Assembly (NCBI RefSeq): GCF_002420705.1
Contig: NZ_DIIM01000018.1
Location: 283,982 to 347,981, forward strand
DNA from: Sphingobacterium sp. UBA5670
GTDB lineage: Bacteria > Bacteroidota > Bacteroidia > Sphingobacteriales > Sphingobacteriaceae
Direction: 5' to 3'
Length of the DNA stretch: 64,000 nt
Below are positions 54,037-63,213 of this stretch, in pieces (position 1 is the first letter of the stretch; each line of letters begins with the position of its first letter). A model generated the notes under the pieces. The model ran no database searches. It saw only the letters and a list, made by a program, of their open reading frames with translations, and was not told where the DNA came from. The position numbers and the translations under genes were made by a program.

Positions 54037-54157
54037 GGAGATCTTTTTGTCATCTTAGCTTAAAGCCTTGTCTCCGCTTCATATTTTGTTCAACGATAAT
54101 GCCGTTGTCCGATTTTAAGGGAGCTCAGGGCAAGAAGCAAGATGTTTCTTCAAATAC

Positions 54158-54742
54158 CTATTGATGTCTACTTTCGAGATTTTTCGCAATTGTTTCCAAA
54201 GAAAATCCCTTTTCACGCAACAATACGATCAAATGAAACAATAAGTCTGAAGTTTCATTGATAAAATCAATATCTGTTTCAGTCAATGCTGCAATTACTG
54301 TTTCTACGGCTTCCTCGCCAACCTTTTGCGCAATCTTATTGATACCGCGAGAACGCAGACGATTGACATAAGATTCGTCAGAAGGATGTTCATAGCGATG
54401 GTTAACAATACGCTCTAGCTCCAACAGAAAGTTTTGGTTGAAGTCTGTATTAAAACAGCTTCTGCTCCCCGTATGACAGGTAGGTCCCATTGGTTCTGCT
54501 TTGATCAAAACAGTATCCTTATCGCAATCAACATGGATGCTTTTTACATTCAAAAAGTTTCCACTTTCCTCCCCTTTTGTCCAAAGGCGATTCTTGCTTC
54601 GGGAGAAAAACGTGACGCGTTTCTCTGCTTGTGTCTTCTCCCAAGCTTTCTCGTTCATATAGCCTAACATCAACACTTCCAACGTTTGGAAGTCCTGCAC
54701 AATCACTGGAACGAGGCCGTCACTTTTTGCAAAATCTAGCAT
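54158..54742 (-). CDS. hisI: Bifunctional phosphoribosyl-AMP cyclohydrolase / phosphoribosyl-ATP pyrophosphatase
   Basis: 194 residues, the fused HisIE form. The N-terminal HisI part has SRSKNRLWTKGEESGNFL, the metal ligands in HVDCDKDTVLIKAEP, and the zinc-site Cys in CHTGSRSCF. From about residue 105 the HisE part is a helical NTP-pyrophosphohydrolase (INKIAQKVGEEAVETVIAAL and DLLFHLIVLLREKGFSLE). It catalyses steps two and three of histidine synthesis. It is the last gene of the his operon and is separated from hisF by 127 bp without a recognisable signal. Confidence 0.96.
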   Translation of the reverse strand: MLDFAKSDGLVPVIVQDFQTLEVLMLGYMNEKAWEKTQAEKRVTFFSRSKNRLWTKGEESGNFLNVKSIHVDCDKDTVLIKAEPMGPTCHTGSRSCFNTDFNQNFLLELERIVNHRYEHPSDESYVNRLRSRGINKIAQKVGEEAVETVIAALTETDIDFINETSDLLFHLIVLLREKGFSLETIAKNLESRHQ

Positions 54743-54869
54743 GATTTTAGTATTTCAATTTTTAATTATTTTCGAAGAGCCATGAGCTCAGTTTTAACTT
54801 CTCAGGATTTCTTTCAGCAAGTTTATGACTTACTTTTCCTCTATGATCATTAATCTTCAATCCTGTATC

Positions 54870-55622
54870 CTATCTTACGACAATACCATTTTGGCGTAAG
54901 GTAGCTTTAAGATCGGGAATCAATATTTCACCATAATGGAAGACCGATGCCGCCAAGGCAGCATCCACGTTAGCTTGTTGAAAAACATCGACAAAATGCT
55001 GTTGATTACCGGCGCCGCCAGAAGCAATCAGCGGAATATGAATCTGGTCGTTTATTGTTTTTAAAAAACCATTGTCAAAGCCATTCTTTGTTCCGTCATG
55101 ATCCATTGACGTCAGCAGAATCTCTCCCGCTCCTCGCTCCTGCGCTTCAAGGATCCAATCCGCCGTGTTCAATTCTGTCTTAATACGCCCGCCACTCAGA
55201 TGAACAAAATTCTGACCTTCGCTCGACCGGGTATCTACAGCAACCACAACAAATTGTGCTCCAAAAGCGGCGGCCATCTCATTGATAAGAGTAGGATTAC
55301 GTACCGCAGCTGAGTTGATGGAAATTTTATCCGCACCGGCATTCAATAAGATGTCAGCATCTTTGATTTCATTGATACCACCACCTATTGTAAAAGGTAT
55401 ATTCACTTGACGCGCCACGGCTTTGACTAAATCAATTGTCGTTTTACGTCCCTCATGTGTCGCTGTGATATCCAAGAAAACGAGTTCGTCTGCCCCTTGT
55501 TGAGAATACTCATAGGCCAATTCAACGGGATCACCCGCATCTCGGAGATCCACAAAGTTGACTCCTTTGACGGTACGTCCATCTTTAACATCCAAACAGG
55601 GAATTATACGTTTTGCCAGCAT
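54870..55622 (-). CDS. hisF: Imidazole glycerol phosphate synthase, cyclase subunit
   Basis: 250 residues, a full-length (beta/alpha)8 barrel. The start IIPCLDVKDGRTVKGVNF carries the catalytic Asp11, and the second catalytic Asp lies in VVVAVDTRSSEG. Phosphate-binding loops are FTIGGGINEIKDA and LIASGGAGN, with LLTSMDHDGTKNGFD in between. It cyclises PRFAR with ammonia from HisH to give imidazole glycerol phosphate and AICAR. Its start is 1 bp after the hisA stop, so translation is coupled. Confidence 0.97.
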   Translation of the reverse strand: MLAKRIIPCLDVKDGRTVKGVNFVDLRDAGDPVELAYEYSQQGADELVFLDITATHEGRKTTIDLVKAVARQVNIPFTIGGGINEIKDADILLNAGADKISINSAAVRNPTLINEMAAAFGAQFVVVAVDTRSSEGQNFVHLSGGRIKTELNTADWILEAQERGAGEILLTSMDHDGTKNGFDNGFLKTINDQIHIPLIASGGAGNQQHFVDVFQQANVDAALAASVFHYGEILIPDLKATLRQNGIVVR

Positions 55623-55623
55623 T

Positions 55624-56376
55624 TTAAAACCTGATTAACGATTTTAAATTCCAGTCTTTGATTTCATCGATCGAAATTCTATTTTCATAGATGGCTTTAC
55701 CAACCACAACGGATTCTACACCGCCTAATTCCTGAAGTTTTTGGATATCTTCCATCGAACTGATACCACCAGAAGCAATTAACTTGATAATCGGAGAATG
55801 GTTCAGCAACTTTTGGTATAATTCAACACCTGCACCGCCTAATTTACCATCTTTACTAATATCGGTACATAAAAACCGAAAGAATCCTAAAACCAAACAC
55901 TTGTCAATATATTCGATCAATTTAATTGGAGAACTTTCCAACCACCCAGAGTATTTGATTACTTCATCCAAAACGTCGATTGCAATAACGATGTGGTCGG
56001 CATATTTTACTTTCCCTTCGTTTAATGTAGCCAGCTCCTCCAAGAATGAAGGGTTTGTGATTGCTTGTGTCCCGACGATCACACGATAAACACCAGCATC
56101 AACCAATTCTTTTACCTTTTCTATACTTCTGACACCACCGCCATATTGTATTTTCATATCCGTCTTCTGGATGATGTCAAATAAATAAGCTTGGTTGCTG
56201 AAGTCTCCTTTTGCACCGTTTAAATCGATGATATGAACCAACTCCGTACCATTTGCACGGTAGTTTTCGATCTGTTCCTCTAAACTAATCGCATACGTTG
56301 TCACGTCATTGTAGTTACCCTCTCTCAAGCGGACAACCTTTTTGTCCAAAACGTCTATTGCTGGAATGATATACAT
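55624..56376 (-). CDS. hisA: Phosphoribosylformimino-AICAR ribotide isomerase
   Basis: 250 residues, a (beta/alpha)8 barrel homologous to HisF. IIPAIDVLDKKVVRLREGNY carries the catalytic Asp8, and the second catalytic Asp is in LCTDISKDGKLGG. QYGGGVRSIEKVKEL and LIASGGISSMEDI bind phosphates. It opens the ribose ring of ProFAR by Amadori rearrangement. It sits 12 bp after hisH and immediately before hisF. Confidence 0.96.
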   Translation of the reverse strand: MYIIPAIDVLDKKVVRLREGNYNDVTTYAISLEEQIENYRANGTELVHIIDLNGAKGDFSNQAYLFDIIQKTDMKIQYGGGVRSIEKVKELVDAGVYRVIVGTQAITNPSFLEELATLNEGKVKYADHIVIAIDVLDEVIKYSGWLESSPIKLIEYIDKCLVLGFFRFLCTDISKDGKLGGAGVELYQKLLNHSPIIKLIASGGISSMEDIQKLQELGGVESVVVGKAIYENRISIDEIKDWNLKSLIRF

Positions 56377-56388
56377 AGTCGAATATTT

Positions 56389-56988
56389 TTAGTCAATTTG
56401 AATAGTTGAAAAATTGAGCAACAACTGCTCGCCTGCTTTCCCAGATTTCTCCGGATGAAATTGTACGCCAAAGAAATTGTCCCTGGAAATCGCCGCCGAA
56501 AAAGGCTCTCCATAAACACATTTCGCTGCGGTATATATCGCATCGTATTCAATAAAATACGAGTGAACAAAATAAAAATATGTCTGATCTTCTATATTCG
56601 CAAATAAAGGATTATCTGCTTGCACGGAGACGCTGTTCCAGCCCATATGTGGCACCTTACCTGCTTTCCCTGCATCGAAATGTAACGTTTTCAATGGAAA
56701 CAGTTTTAACATTTCGGCATTTCCCTCCTCTGAAAAATCTGTCAGCAGCTGCATGCCAACACAAATACCCAAGACAGGCTTTCGCAGCTTTTTGATCGAG
56801 GGTACCAATCCCGATTCCTGTAGTTTGTCCATTGCTGCGCCAGCATGCCCCACTCCAGGAATGATGATACGATCATATTGATCGATCTCATCGGCAGTAT
56901 TGACCATACCATAGGTAAGTCCAACACGATCTAGTGCTGCTGTCAAAGAGAAAATATTCCCTGCACCGTAATTAATAATTCCTATCAT
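56389..56988 (-). CDS. hisH: Imidazole glycerol phosphate synthase, glutamine amidotransferase subunit
   Basis: About 199 residues from the ATG at 56988 (MIGIINYGAGNIFSLTAAL), the standard HisH start; the longer frame to 57033 overlaps hisB. The class I amidotransferase triad is present: Cys in GICVGMQLLTDF, and His and Glu in GVQFHPEKSG. It releases ammonia from glutamine and channels it to HisF. The start is 1 bp after the hisB stop. Confidence 0.97.
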   Translation of the reverse strand: MIGIINYGAGNIFSLTAALDRVGLTYGMVNTADEIDQYDRIIIPGVGHAGAAMDKLQESGLVPSIKKLRKPVLGICVGMQLLTDFSEEGNAEMLKLFPLKTLHFDAGKAGKVPHMGWNSVSVQADNPLFANIEDQTYFYFVHSYFIEYDAIYTAAKCVYGEPFSAAISRDNFFGVQFHPEKSGKAGEQLLLNFSTIQID

Positions 56989-56989
56989 C

Positions 56990-58129
56990 TTACAATACTC
57001 CTTTTGTACTTGGCAATTGCATATGGTCGGCATCGCGTCTTACCGCTTTTTTGATCGATTTAGCAAAAGCTTTGAAGATCGCTTCGATCTTATGGTGTTC
57101 GTTGTCACCTTCTGCTTTAATGTTTAAATTCGATCGTGAGGCATCTGAAAACGACTTAAAGAAATGGAAAAACATTTCCGTTGGCATATCGCCGATTTTC
57201 TCGCGTTTAAATGTCGCATCCCACACAATCCAGTTGCGACCACCAAAATCCAATGCCACCTGGGCCAAACAATCATCCATTGGCAAGGTATAGGAATAGC
57301 GCTCAATGCCACGTTTATCACCTAAAGCCTTCAAAAAGACTTCACCCAGTGCGATACCTGTATCTTCAATGGTATGATGCTCGTCAATATGAAGATCGCC
57401 TTTCGCCTTAATGGTCAAATCAAGGGCTCCATGTCTCGCCAATTGATCCAGCATATGATCAAAAAACGGCAATCCCGTTTCGATGTCAGATTTACCCGAA
57501 CCATCCAAATTCAACTGAATAAAAATATCCGTTTCATTGGTTTTCCGATGATGTTCGGCAGTGCGCGTCCCCAATTTAAGGAATTCGTACACCGTCTTCC
57601 AATCTGTTGTCTCTAAAGCTATAACAGTCGAATCTATCGCAAGGTTTTCCAAAGCACCTAATTGATCGTTAGCACGTAGCCAAATTGCCTTTGCGCCGAG
57701 ATTTTGCGCTAATTTAACATCGTTCACACGATCGCCGATGACAAAGGATTGGCTTAAATCGTATTTCGACGCATCAAAATAGGCACCAAGCATACCAACA
57801 CCCGGTTTACGGGTTTCCGCATTCTCATGTGGAAAGGTTTTATCAATATGTTCCTCGGCAAACACTACGCCTTCTCCTGCAAACGTATCAATCACAAAAT
57901 GATGGACTGGCCAGAAATTCTCTTCCGGATGGGAAGATGTTCCTAAACCATCTTGGTTGGAAACCAAGATCAATTCGAAATCCAGCTCCTTTGCGATACG
58001 TGGCAGATACTGCAAGGCACCGGGGTAGAATTTTAATTTGGCAAAAGAATCGATTTGTTCGTCTTCAGGTTCCAAAATCAATGTTCCATCGCGGTCTATA
58101 AACAGCACACGTTTTAAGTTATCAGGCAT
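56990..58129 (-). CDS. hisB: Bifunctional histidinol-phosphatase / imidazoleglycerol-phosphate dehydratase
   Basis: 379 residues, the fused form. The N-terminal HAD phosphatase (about residues 1-165) has the DxDGT nucleophile motif in FIDRDGTLILE, LVSNQDGLG and the late FVIDRVND-type motif FVIGDRVNDVKLA. The dehydratase (about 185-379) has FFDHMLDQLARHG and IDEHHTIEDTGIALG with manganese-binding His residues, and a second metal set in DNEHHKIEAIFKAF. It performs the dehydration step and the later dephosphorylation to histidinol. It begins 4 bp after the hisC stop. Confidence 0.97.
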   Translation of the reverse strand: MPDNLKRVLFIDRDGTLILEPEDEQIDSFAKLKFYPGALQYLPRIAKELDFELILVSNQDGLGTSSHPEENFWPVHHFVIDTFAGEGVVFAEEHIDKTFPHENAETRKPGVGMLGAYFDASKYDLSQSFVIGDRVNDVKLAQNLGAKAIWLRANDQLGALENLAIDSTVIALETTDWKTVYEFLKLGTRTAEHHRKTNETDIFIQLNLDGSGKSDIETGLPFFDHMLDQLARHGALDLTIKAKGDLHIDEHHTIEDTGIALGEVFLKALGDKRGIERYSYTLPMDDCLAQVALDFGGRNWIVWDATFKREKIGDMPTEMFFHFFKSFSDASRSNLNIKAEGDNEHHKIEAIFKAFAKSIKKAVRRDADHMQLPSTKGVL

Positions 58130-58133
58130 AGTA

Positions 58134-59192
58134 TTATTTATTGATTTGATTAAGTTTTTCTAACAATATTTGATTTTCGGCAGGCGTTCCAACAGTGATC
58201 CGCAGACAGCCTTCACATAATTCGACTTTGGATCTATCTCGAACGATAATTCCATATTGAACTAGATAATCGTAAACTTCACGTGGTTGCTCCATCTTGA
58301 CCAAAATAAAATTGGCATCAGAAGGTGTAATATGCTGTACATAGTCCAGTTCAAGCAGTTCGCGTACCAGTTTCTCGCGTTCGGCCACCGTCTCCTTGAT
58401 CCAGTCATTGACTTGATCAACCTTATCCAAGGCTTCTAAAACAATATCTTGTGTAGCCTGATTAATGTTGTATGGTGGTTTTATTTTATTGTAAACAGCG
58501 ATAATCTCTTTACTGGCAAAAGCCATACCCAGGCGTAACGCCGCAAGTCCCCAAGCTTTAGACAACGTCTGCAATACCACTAGATTGGGGTATTCAGCCA
58601 GTTCTTGCGTAAATGATTTGACAGCAGAAAAATTAATATAGGCTTCATCCACAACAACAAGACCCTGAAAATTATTCAAGATCGCCTCAATATCCTGACG
58701 ACGGATTGAGTTTCCTGTTGGATTATTCGGAGAACAGATAAAAATCAGTTTAGTATGTGCATCTATTGCATTGGCAATGCCATCCAAATCCAGCTGGTAA
58801 TCAGCGGTAAGGTTTACCTTTTTGAAAGCAACATCATTGATGTTCGCCGAGACTTCATACATCCCGTAGGTTGGCGGAACTAAGATGACATTGTCAATAC
58901 CGGGAGTACAAAATGCACGGTATAAAATATCAATAGCTTCATCACTTCCATTCCCCAAAAAGATATTCTCTGATGGTACACCTTTTATTTTAGAAAGTTT
59001 TGCTTTAACTTGATGTTGGAGAGGGTCTGGATATCGGTTGTAATCATGGTTTAGTGGGGATCCAAAAGGATTTTCATTGGCATCAATCAATATGGATGCC
59101 TCCCCTTTAAATTCATCTCTTGCGGACGAATAAGGTACGAGCTTCTTAATATTTTCCCGTAGTAGGTTGTTTAAGTTGAATGGATTATCCAT
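58134..59192 (-). CDS. hisC: Histidinol-phosphate aminotransferase
   Basis: 352 residues, a fold-type I PLP enzyme. NIFLGNGSDEAIDILYRAF and VPPTYGMYEVSANIN bind substrate and cofactor, FICSPNNPTGNSI carries the conserved Asn-Pro, VVDEAYINFS the Asp, and TLSKAWGLAALRLGMAF the PLP-binding Lys. It converts imidazole acetol phosphate to histidinol phosphate. It is the first his gene in this window, with only 226 bp of non-coding DNA upstream and no hisG or hisD before it, unlike the common hisGDCBHAFI order. Confidence 0.96.
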   Translation of the reverse strand: MDNPFNLNNLLRENIKKLVPYSSARDEFKGEASILIDANENPFGSPLNHDYNRYPDPLQHQVKAKLSKIKGVPSENIFLGNGSDEAIDILYRAFCTPGIDNVILVPPTYGMYEVSANINDVAFKKVNLTADYQLDLDGIANAIDAHTKLIFICSPNNPTGNSIRRQDIEAILNNFQGLVVVDEAYINFSAVKSFTQELAEYPNLVVLQTLSKAWGLAALRLGMAFASKEIIAVYNKIKPPYNINQATQDIVLEALDKVDQVNDWIKETVAEREKLVRELLELDYVQHITPSDANFILVKMEQPREVYDYLVQYGIIVRDRSKVELCEGCLRITVGTPAENQILLEKLNQINK

Positions 59193-59418
59193 TATAAAAA
59201 AATTAGAGCCGTAAACTTAGATAAATTGTTCATCATATGCAATATAATAAGCAATTATTCACTGCTGATCTATTGGACCTTCGATTGTATTTATCAGCTT
59301 TCTTAGCCCTGAAACTTGCTTATACTCTTCGTTTATACCGCTTGAGCGTCTCTCTTTTAGCGGTATTCCTTGGCTGTAACAAAGCTGTAATTAAAAAATA
59401 AACTAAATTCAAAAAAAA

Positions 59419-60330
59419 TTACACCGAAAACCATCGACCTTCAACAGAGAGTTCCGTATTTGGGAATACGGTTCTTGCCTCCTCCAATAAGGGTTGTAAA
59501 TCTCGGTATCGTGCCGAATAATGACCTAACAGTAACCTCTTGGCCTGAGTCTCCTGGGCGATCTCTCCAGCTTCCAAAGCTGTTGTATGAAACGTTTCTT
59601 TTGCCCGATCGACCATATCATGCAGGAATGTGGACTCATGGTACATCAGATTCGCCTTTTGAACATAAGGCAGATATTCTGCGGTACGTACCGTGTCGGA
59701 ACAATATACATAACTGCGCGATAAGGGAGCAGGAAGGCTCAGCTCATCCGCTGTATACACGTTACCACTTTCATCGACGTAATCAAGTCCTTTCTTAATC
59801 ATCGGAAAATATACAGTAGGTATATTCAGTTCCTGAACCACATCTCCAAGTAATGTTCGAGCGCGAGGCCCTTCGTCAAATCGAAAACCAGTACAAGCGA
59901 TGCGATGTTTTAATGGAAATGCACTTACTTTTAACGTTCTATTTTCAAAAATAACGCCCGGCTGCTCCGGTGAAATCGGATGAAAAACAAGATTATAGCG
60001 TAAAACTGTCTCGGAATGCAAAAACTGCACATCCAGAATCTCCTTTAAAGCAGGAGGGCCATACAGATGGAGATCACTTTTTCGACCGACAAGGTGCATC
60101 GATGAGAGCAGCCCGACCAGACCCAAATAATGATCCCCATGTAAATGGCTAATAAATATATGTCCTATGCGATTGCTTTTGATACCGTATCGGCTGAGCT
60201 GCATTTGTGTACCCTCTCCGCAGTCGATCAAAAACAATTGCTCATTAAAGTTCAGCACTTGGCTAGTCGGATGACGATCAAACATTGGTGTCGCCGAGCT
60301 ATTTCCTAATATCAGAACTTCAAACTTCAT
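59419..60330 (-). CDS. rnz: Ribonuclease Z (tRNA 3' endonuclease)
   Basis: About 303 residues from the ATG at 60330 (MKFEVLILGNSSATPMFDRH). The longer frame to 60378 overlaps the STAS gene. The metallo-beta-lactamase metal site is complete: SHLHGDHYLGL, the His in KANLMYHESTFLHD, an Asp in YVYCSDT and the final His in LLLGHYSARY. It matures tRNA 3' ends. It starts 1 bp after the STAS gene stop, so the two are coupled. Confidence 0.95.
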   Translation of the reverse strand: MKFEVLILGNSSATPMFDRHPTSQVLNFNEQLFLIDCGEGTQMQLSRYGIKSNRIGHIFISHLHGDHYLGLVGLLSSMHLVGRKSDLHLYGPPALKEILDVQFLHSETVLRYNLVFHPISPEQPGVIFENRTLKVSAFPLKHRIACTGFRFDEGPRARTLLGDVVQELNIPTVYFPMIKKGLDYVDESGNVYTADELSLPAPLSRSYVYCSDTVRTAEYLPYVQKANLMYHESTFLHDMVDRAKETFHTTALEAGEIAQETQAKRLLLGHYSARYRDLQPLLEEARTVFPNTELSVEGRWFSV

Positions 60331-60331
60331 A

Positions 60332-60712
60332 TTAATCTTCAATTGCCCCCCGATACTCAGATTCCAGTTCGTGTGCAAAGATTAAATCCTCGGCAACCTT
60401 TAAAGATGGTGCAATTTTCAACGATTTATCCAAATGCGATACCCGAACCATATCCATCAATGTTGGACAAAGATTAACCAGAATGAATATGCCACCCACA
60501 GACTGGCACAAACGATGAGCAAGCACTCCTAAACGGATACCCACCTCGTCCGTTTGCTGCACGTGGATCATGTCCAAAACAATATTCCGTTGTCCAATTG
60601 TATTCCGCAACAGAAACTCCCCTTTGAGTTTCGCGGCATTATCCGCGTCAATCACATCGACATGAGGTTCTATGACAATATAGCGATCGTGCTTATCAAT
60701 GGTATACTTCAT
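60332..60712 (-). CDS. STAS-domain protein (anti-sigma factor antagonist-like)
   Basis: 126 residues, a single STAS domain: strand YIVIEPHVDVIDADNAAKL, then NIVLDMIHVQQTDEVGIRLGVLAHRL, then GGIFILVNLCPTLMDMVRVSHL. At the position where SpoIIAA-like antagonists have D-S-S-G-L, this protein has Q-T-D-E-V-G, so the phosphorylated serine is missing, though a Thr lies nearby. It may therefore act without kinase control, or in another way. It is coupled to rnz and lies 33 bp after purC on the same strand. No anti-sigma kinase is nearby. Confidence 0.82.
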   Translation of the reverse strand: MKYTIDKHDRYIVIEPHVDVIDADNAAKLKGEFLLRNTIGQRNIVLDMIHVQQTDEVGIRLGVLAHRLCQSVGGIFILVNLCPTLMDMVRVSHLDKSLKIAPSLKVAEDLIFAHELESEYRGAIED

Positions 60713-60745
60713 TAGTCTATCTCCTTTGTTTGAGGATACAATGTA

Positions 60746-61696
60746 CTAATAATTTAGCGTTTTCAAGGCGTTTGCGACATTTCTTTCCACACGCTCCAAC
60801 ACATTTTCTTGATCCGGATACACAAATTTCTCTCCAACAATGTGCTCGTACAACTCAATATAACGCTCGGAGATCGAAGTGACGATCTCATCGGTCATCT
60901 CTGGAACAACTTGACCATCTTTCCCTTGGAAGCCGTTTTCGATCAACCATTTACGCACAAACTCTTTTGACAACTGCTTTTGTGCCTCGCCTTTTTCCTG
61001 ACGCTCCTGGTAGCCTTCCGCATAAAAATAGCGGGAAGAATCCGGTGTGTGAATCTCATCGATCAACACAATTTCCCCGTCTTTTTTCCCAAATTCATAT
61101 TTTGTATCCACTAAAATTAATCCTCGCTGTGCGGCAATTTCAGTACCTCTCTGGAACAAAGCTTTAGTATATTGTTCCAATTGAACATAGTCTTCTTCAC
61201 TTACGATACCTTTTTTCAAAATATCGGCACGTGAGATATCTTCATCATGTCCAACAGCTGCCTTTGTTGTTGGTGTAATAATTGGTTCTGGCAATTTGTC
61301 ATTTTCTTTCAGGCCTTCTGGCAATGACTCTCCGCATACTTCACGTTTACCCGCAGCATACTCACGCCATGCATGTCCTGACAAATAACCACGGATAACC
61401 ATTTCTACTTTAAACGGCTCACATAGTTGACCGATAGTTACACTTGGATCCGGAACAGATACGACCCAATTTGGAATAATATCAGCCGTAGCCTTTAAAA
61501 ATTTGGCTGCAATTTGATTCAACACCTGCCCTTTATAAGGTATAGGACGTGGAAGTACCACATCAAATGCCGAGATACGGTCTGAAGCTACCATGGCCAA
61601 ATAAGTATTAGCGATCGTATACACATCACGTACTTTTCCTCGGTAAAAAGCAGTCTGATTTTCGAAATTGAAATTTGTTTCTTTTATAGCGTTCAT
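60746..61696 (-). CDS. purC: Phosphoribosylaminoimidazole-succinocarboxamide synthase
   Basis: About 316 residues from the ATG at 61696 (MNAIKETNFNFENQTAFYRG); an ATG at 61714 is six codons longer. It is the longer PurC form. FYRGKVRDVYTIANTYLAMVASDRISAFDVVLP (in pieces YRGKVRDVY and SDRISAFDVVLP) is the N-terminal ATP-binding part. VEMVIRGYLSGHAWREY, ITPTTKAAVGHDEDIS, LVDTKYEFGKKDGEIVLIDE and HTPDSSRYF are all family signatures. It condenses CAIR with aspartate in purine synthesis, using ATP. Confidence 0.96.
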   Translation of the reverse strand: MNAIKETNFNFENQTAFYRGKVRDVYTIANTYLAMVASDRISAFDVVLPRPIPYKGQVLNQIAAKFLKATADIIPNWVVSVPDPSVTIGQLCEPFKVEMVIRGYLSGHAWREYAAGKREVCGESLPEGLKENDKLPEPIITPTTKAAVGHDEDISRADILKKGIVSEEDYVQLEQYTKALFQRGTEIAAQRGLILVDTKYEFGKKDGEIVLIDEIHTPDSSRYFYAEGYQERQEKGEAQKQLSKEFVRKWLIENGFQGKDGQVVPEMTDEIVTSISERYIELYEHIVGEKFVYPDQENVLERVERNVANALKTLNY

Positions 61697-61896
61697 GTTC
61701 AAAGTAAAATTCAAATGTAATTAATTGTTCATTTTTGTCTGCATTCAAAGACGTTCATAAATGTAATAGCTTTATTTTACGAGCGCGCAATGCTCGATTT
61801 TCTTTTAATAGAGCTATTTGAGAGATGTAGGTCGGTACCATTTGTACCATTGTCAAACCTGGATATCCCCAATTATAAGTTTTCAGTATCCAACGA

Positions 61897-62862
61897 TTAA
61901 ATATCGCCATACGCTTCGAGGATGCGGCGAACCAATTTATGGCGAACCACATCTCCACCGCTGAGGTGGATAATGTCTATCCCTTCGATATTCTCCAATA
62001 AGCGAATAGCCGTAGACAATCCAGATTGATTTTTCTTTGGTAAATCTACCTGTGTCATATCACCGGTAACGATAAACTTTGCTGTGGGTCCCATACGTGT
62101 CAAAAACATCTTCAATTGCATATCCGTTGCATTTTGAGCCTCGTCCAGAATAACAAAGCAGTTGTCCAATGTTCGTCCACGCATAAATGCTAGCGGTGCA
62201 ACTTCGATGGTCCGATTTTCCAGGTAACCTTTCAGCTTTTCCGCTGGAATCATATCGTCCAAAGCATCGTAGAGTGGTCTCAAATACGGATCTACCTTCT
62301 CTTTCAGGTCTCCCGGTAAAAAACCAAGATTCTCACCAGCTTCCACAGCCGGTCTTGTGAGAATGATCCTTTTGATTTCCTTATTTCGAAGCGCCCTAAC
62401 CGCTAAGGCAACTGCCGTATAGGTCTTTCCAGTACCCGCCGGCCCTATCGCAAATAAGATGTCATTCTTCGAAATACTATCCACCATTTTCCGCTGGTTA
62501 GCGGTACGTGCACGTACGATCAGTCCATTAGGCCCATAAACGATCGGTTCGGATCCGAAAGCAGCATGTTTGGCAGCAAGTTCTTTTTCCTGTTGGGCCG
62601 CAGAACCTGCATTTGCCCCCAGGAGATTTTCAAAATCCAATAAAGTAATGTTGTTAAATTTCTCCAGATGAGCCATGACTTCCTTAAACGATTGCTCAAA
62701 CAGATCTAATTCCTTCGCGTCGCCCAACACCTTCATTTCACTTCCGCGAGCTACAATCCGCAGTTTTGGGAATTGCTTCTTCAAATAATCGAAGTGCTCA
62801 TTGTCTGCTCCCCATAATATGGGCAAATTCAGACCATCTAATGCAATTAGTAATTCGTTCAA
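61897..62862 (-). CDS. PhoH-family ATPase
   Basis: 321 residues, standard length for cellular PhoH (YbeZ) proteins. The first 110 residues are the N-terminal KH-like region (FPKLRIVARGSEMKVLGD). The ATPase has Walker A in IGPAGTGKTYTAVALAVRAL, ILTRPAVEAGENLGFLPGDL, Walker B in DNCFVILDEAQNATDMQLK, and FIVTGDMTQVDLP. In other bacteria this protein acts with the RNase YbeY in ribosome maturation. Its start is divergent from the SAM-hydrolase gene across a 351-bp region. Confidence 0.94.
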   Translation of the reverse strand: MNELLIALDGLNLPILWGADNEHFDYLKKQFPKLRIVARGSEMKVLGDAKELDLFEQSFKEVMAHLEKFNNITLLDFENLLGANAGSAAQQEKELAAKHAAFGSEPIVYGPNGLIVRARTANQRKMVDSISKNDILFAIGPAGTGKTYTAVALAVRALRNKEIKRIILTRPAVEAGENLGFLPGDLKEKVDPYLRPLYDALDDMIPAEKLKGYLENRTIEVAPLAFMRGRTLDNCFVILDEAQNATDMQLKMFLTRMGPTAKFIVTGDMTQVDLPKKNQSGLSTAIRLLENIEGIDIIHLSGGDVVRHKLVRRILEAYGDI

Positions 62863-63213
62863 ATTTTATCCTATTTAGAATTAATTAGATTGTAGCCATT
62901 ACACAACATCGTTCCTGTATAATACTATTCAAAATTAACGTATTCTAACGAAACCACCAAGAATATACAGTGCACAAAAAAGGATGATTTAGAAGGCGAT
63001 GGAAACAAGAGACAAAGGGATGCAAAGATTTCCTTATGCACAAAATCTTCGCTATGTTTGTGTATATCAATCGAAAAAAGACAGATTCAAAATAAGTTAT
63101 CCAATTAGCTTTATAAATCATCTGATAAATAGTAATTTTGTCCACTATTCAGATAAATTTAAGGGTATATTTAAGGGAATTCAGCAGCAATTCGATCTAG
63201 GATTTAGATTATA
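62863..63213. other. Divergent intergenic region between phoH-type and SAM-hydrolase genes
   Basis: About 350 bp with no convincing gene. A 71-codon frame at 62999-63214 has no recognisable motif and overlaps the likely leader. Promoters for both flanking genes must lie here. Confidence 0.6.
63029..63060 (+). promoter_or_regulatory. Possible promoter of the SAM-hydrolase gene
   Basis: TATGTTTG (63053-63060) is an exact TAnnTTTG element, and TTTC (63029-63032) lies 20 bp upstream as a near-match to TTTG. The start codon is about 150 bp downstream, so the leader would be long. Confidence 0.35.

Noticed and set aside
59335..59366. Inverted repeat ATACCGCT / AGCGGTAT upstream of hisC, considered as a histidine attenuator
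   Set aside because: No His-rich leader peptide was found and no alternative hairpin or T-run follows toward hisC.
61755..61958. A 67-codon minus-strand frame at the end of the PhoH gene
   Set aside because: It overlaps the PhoH C-terminus in another frame and lacks any motif.
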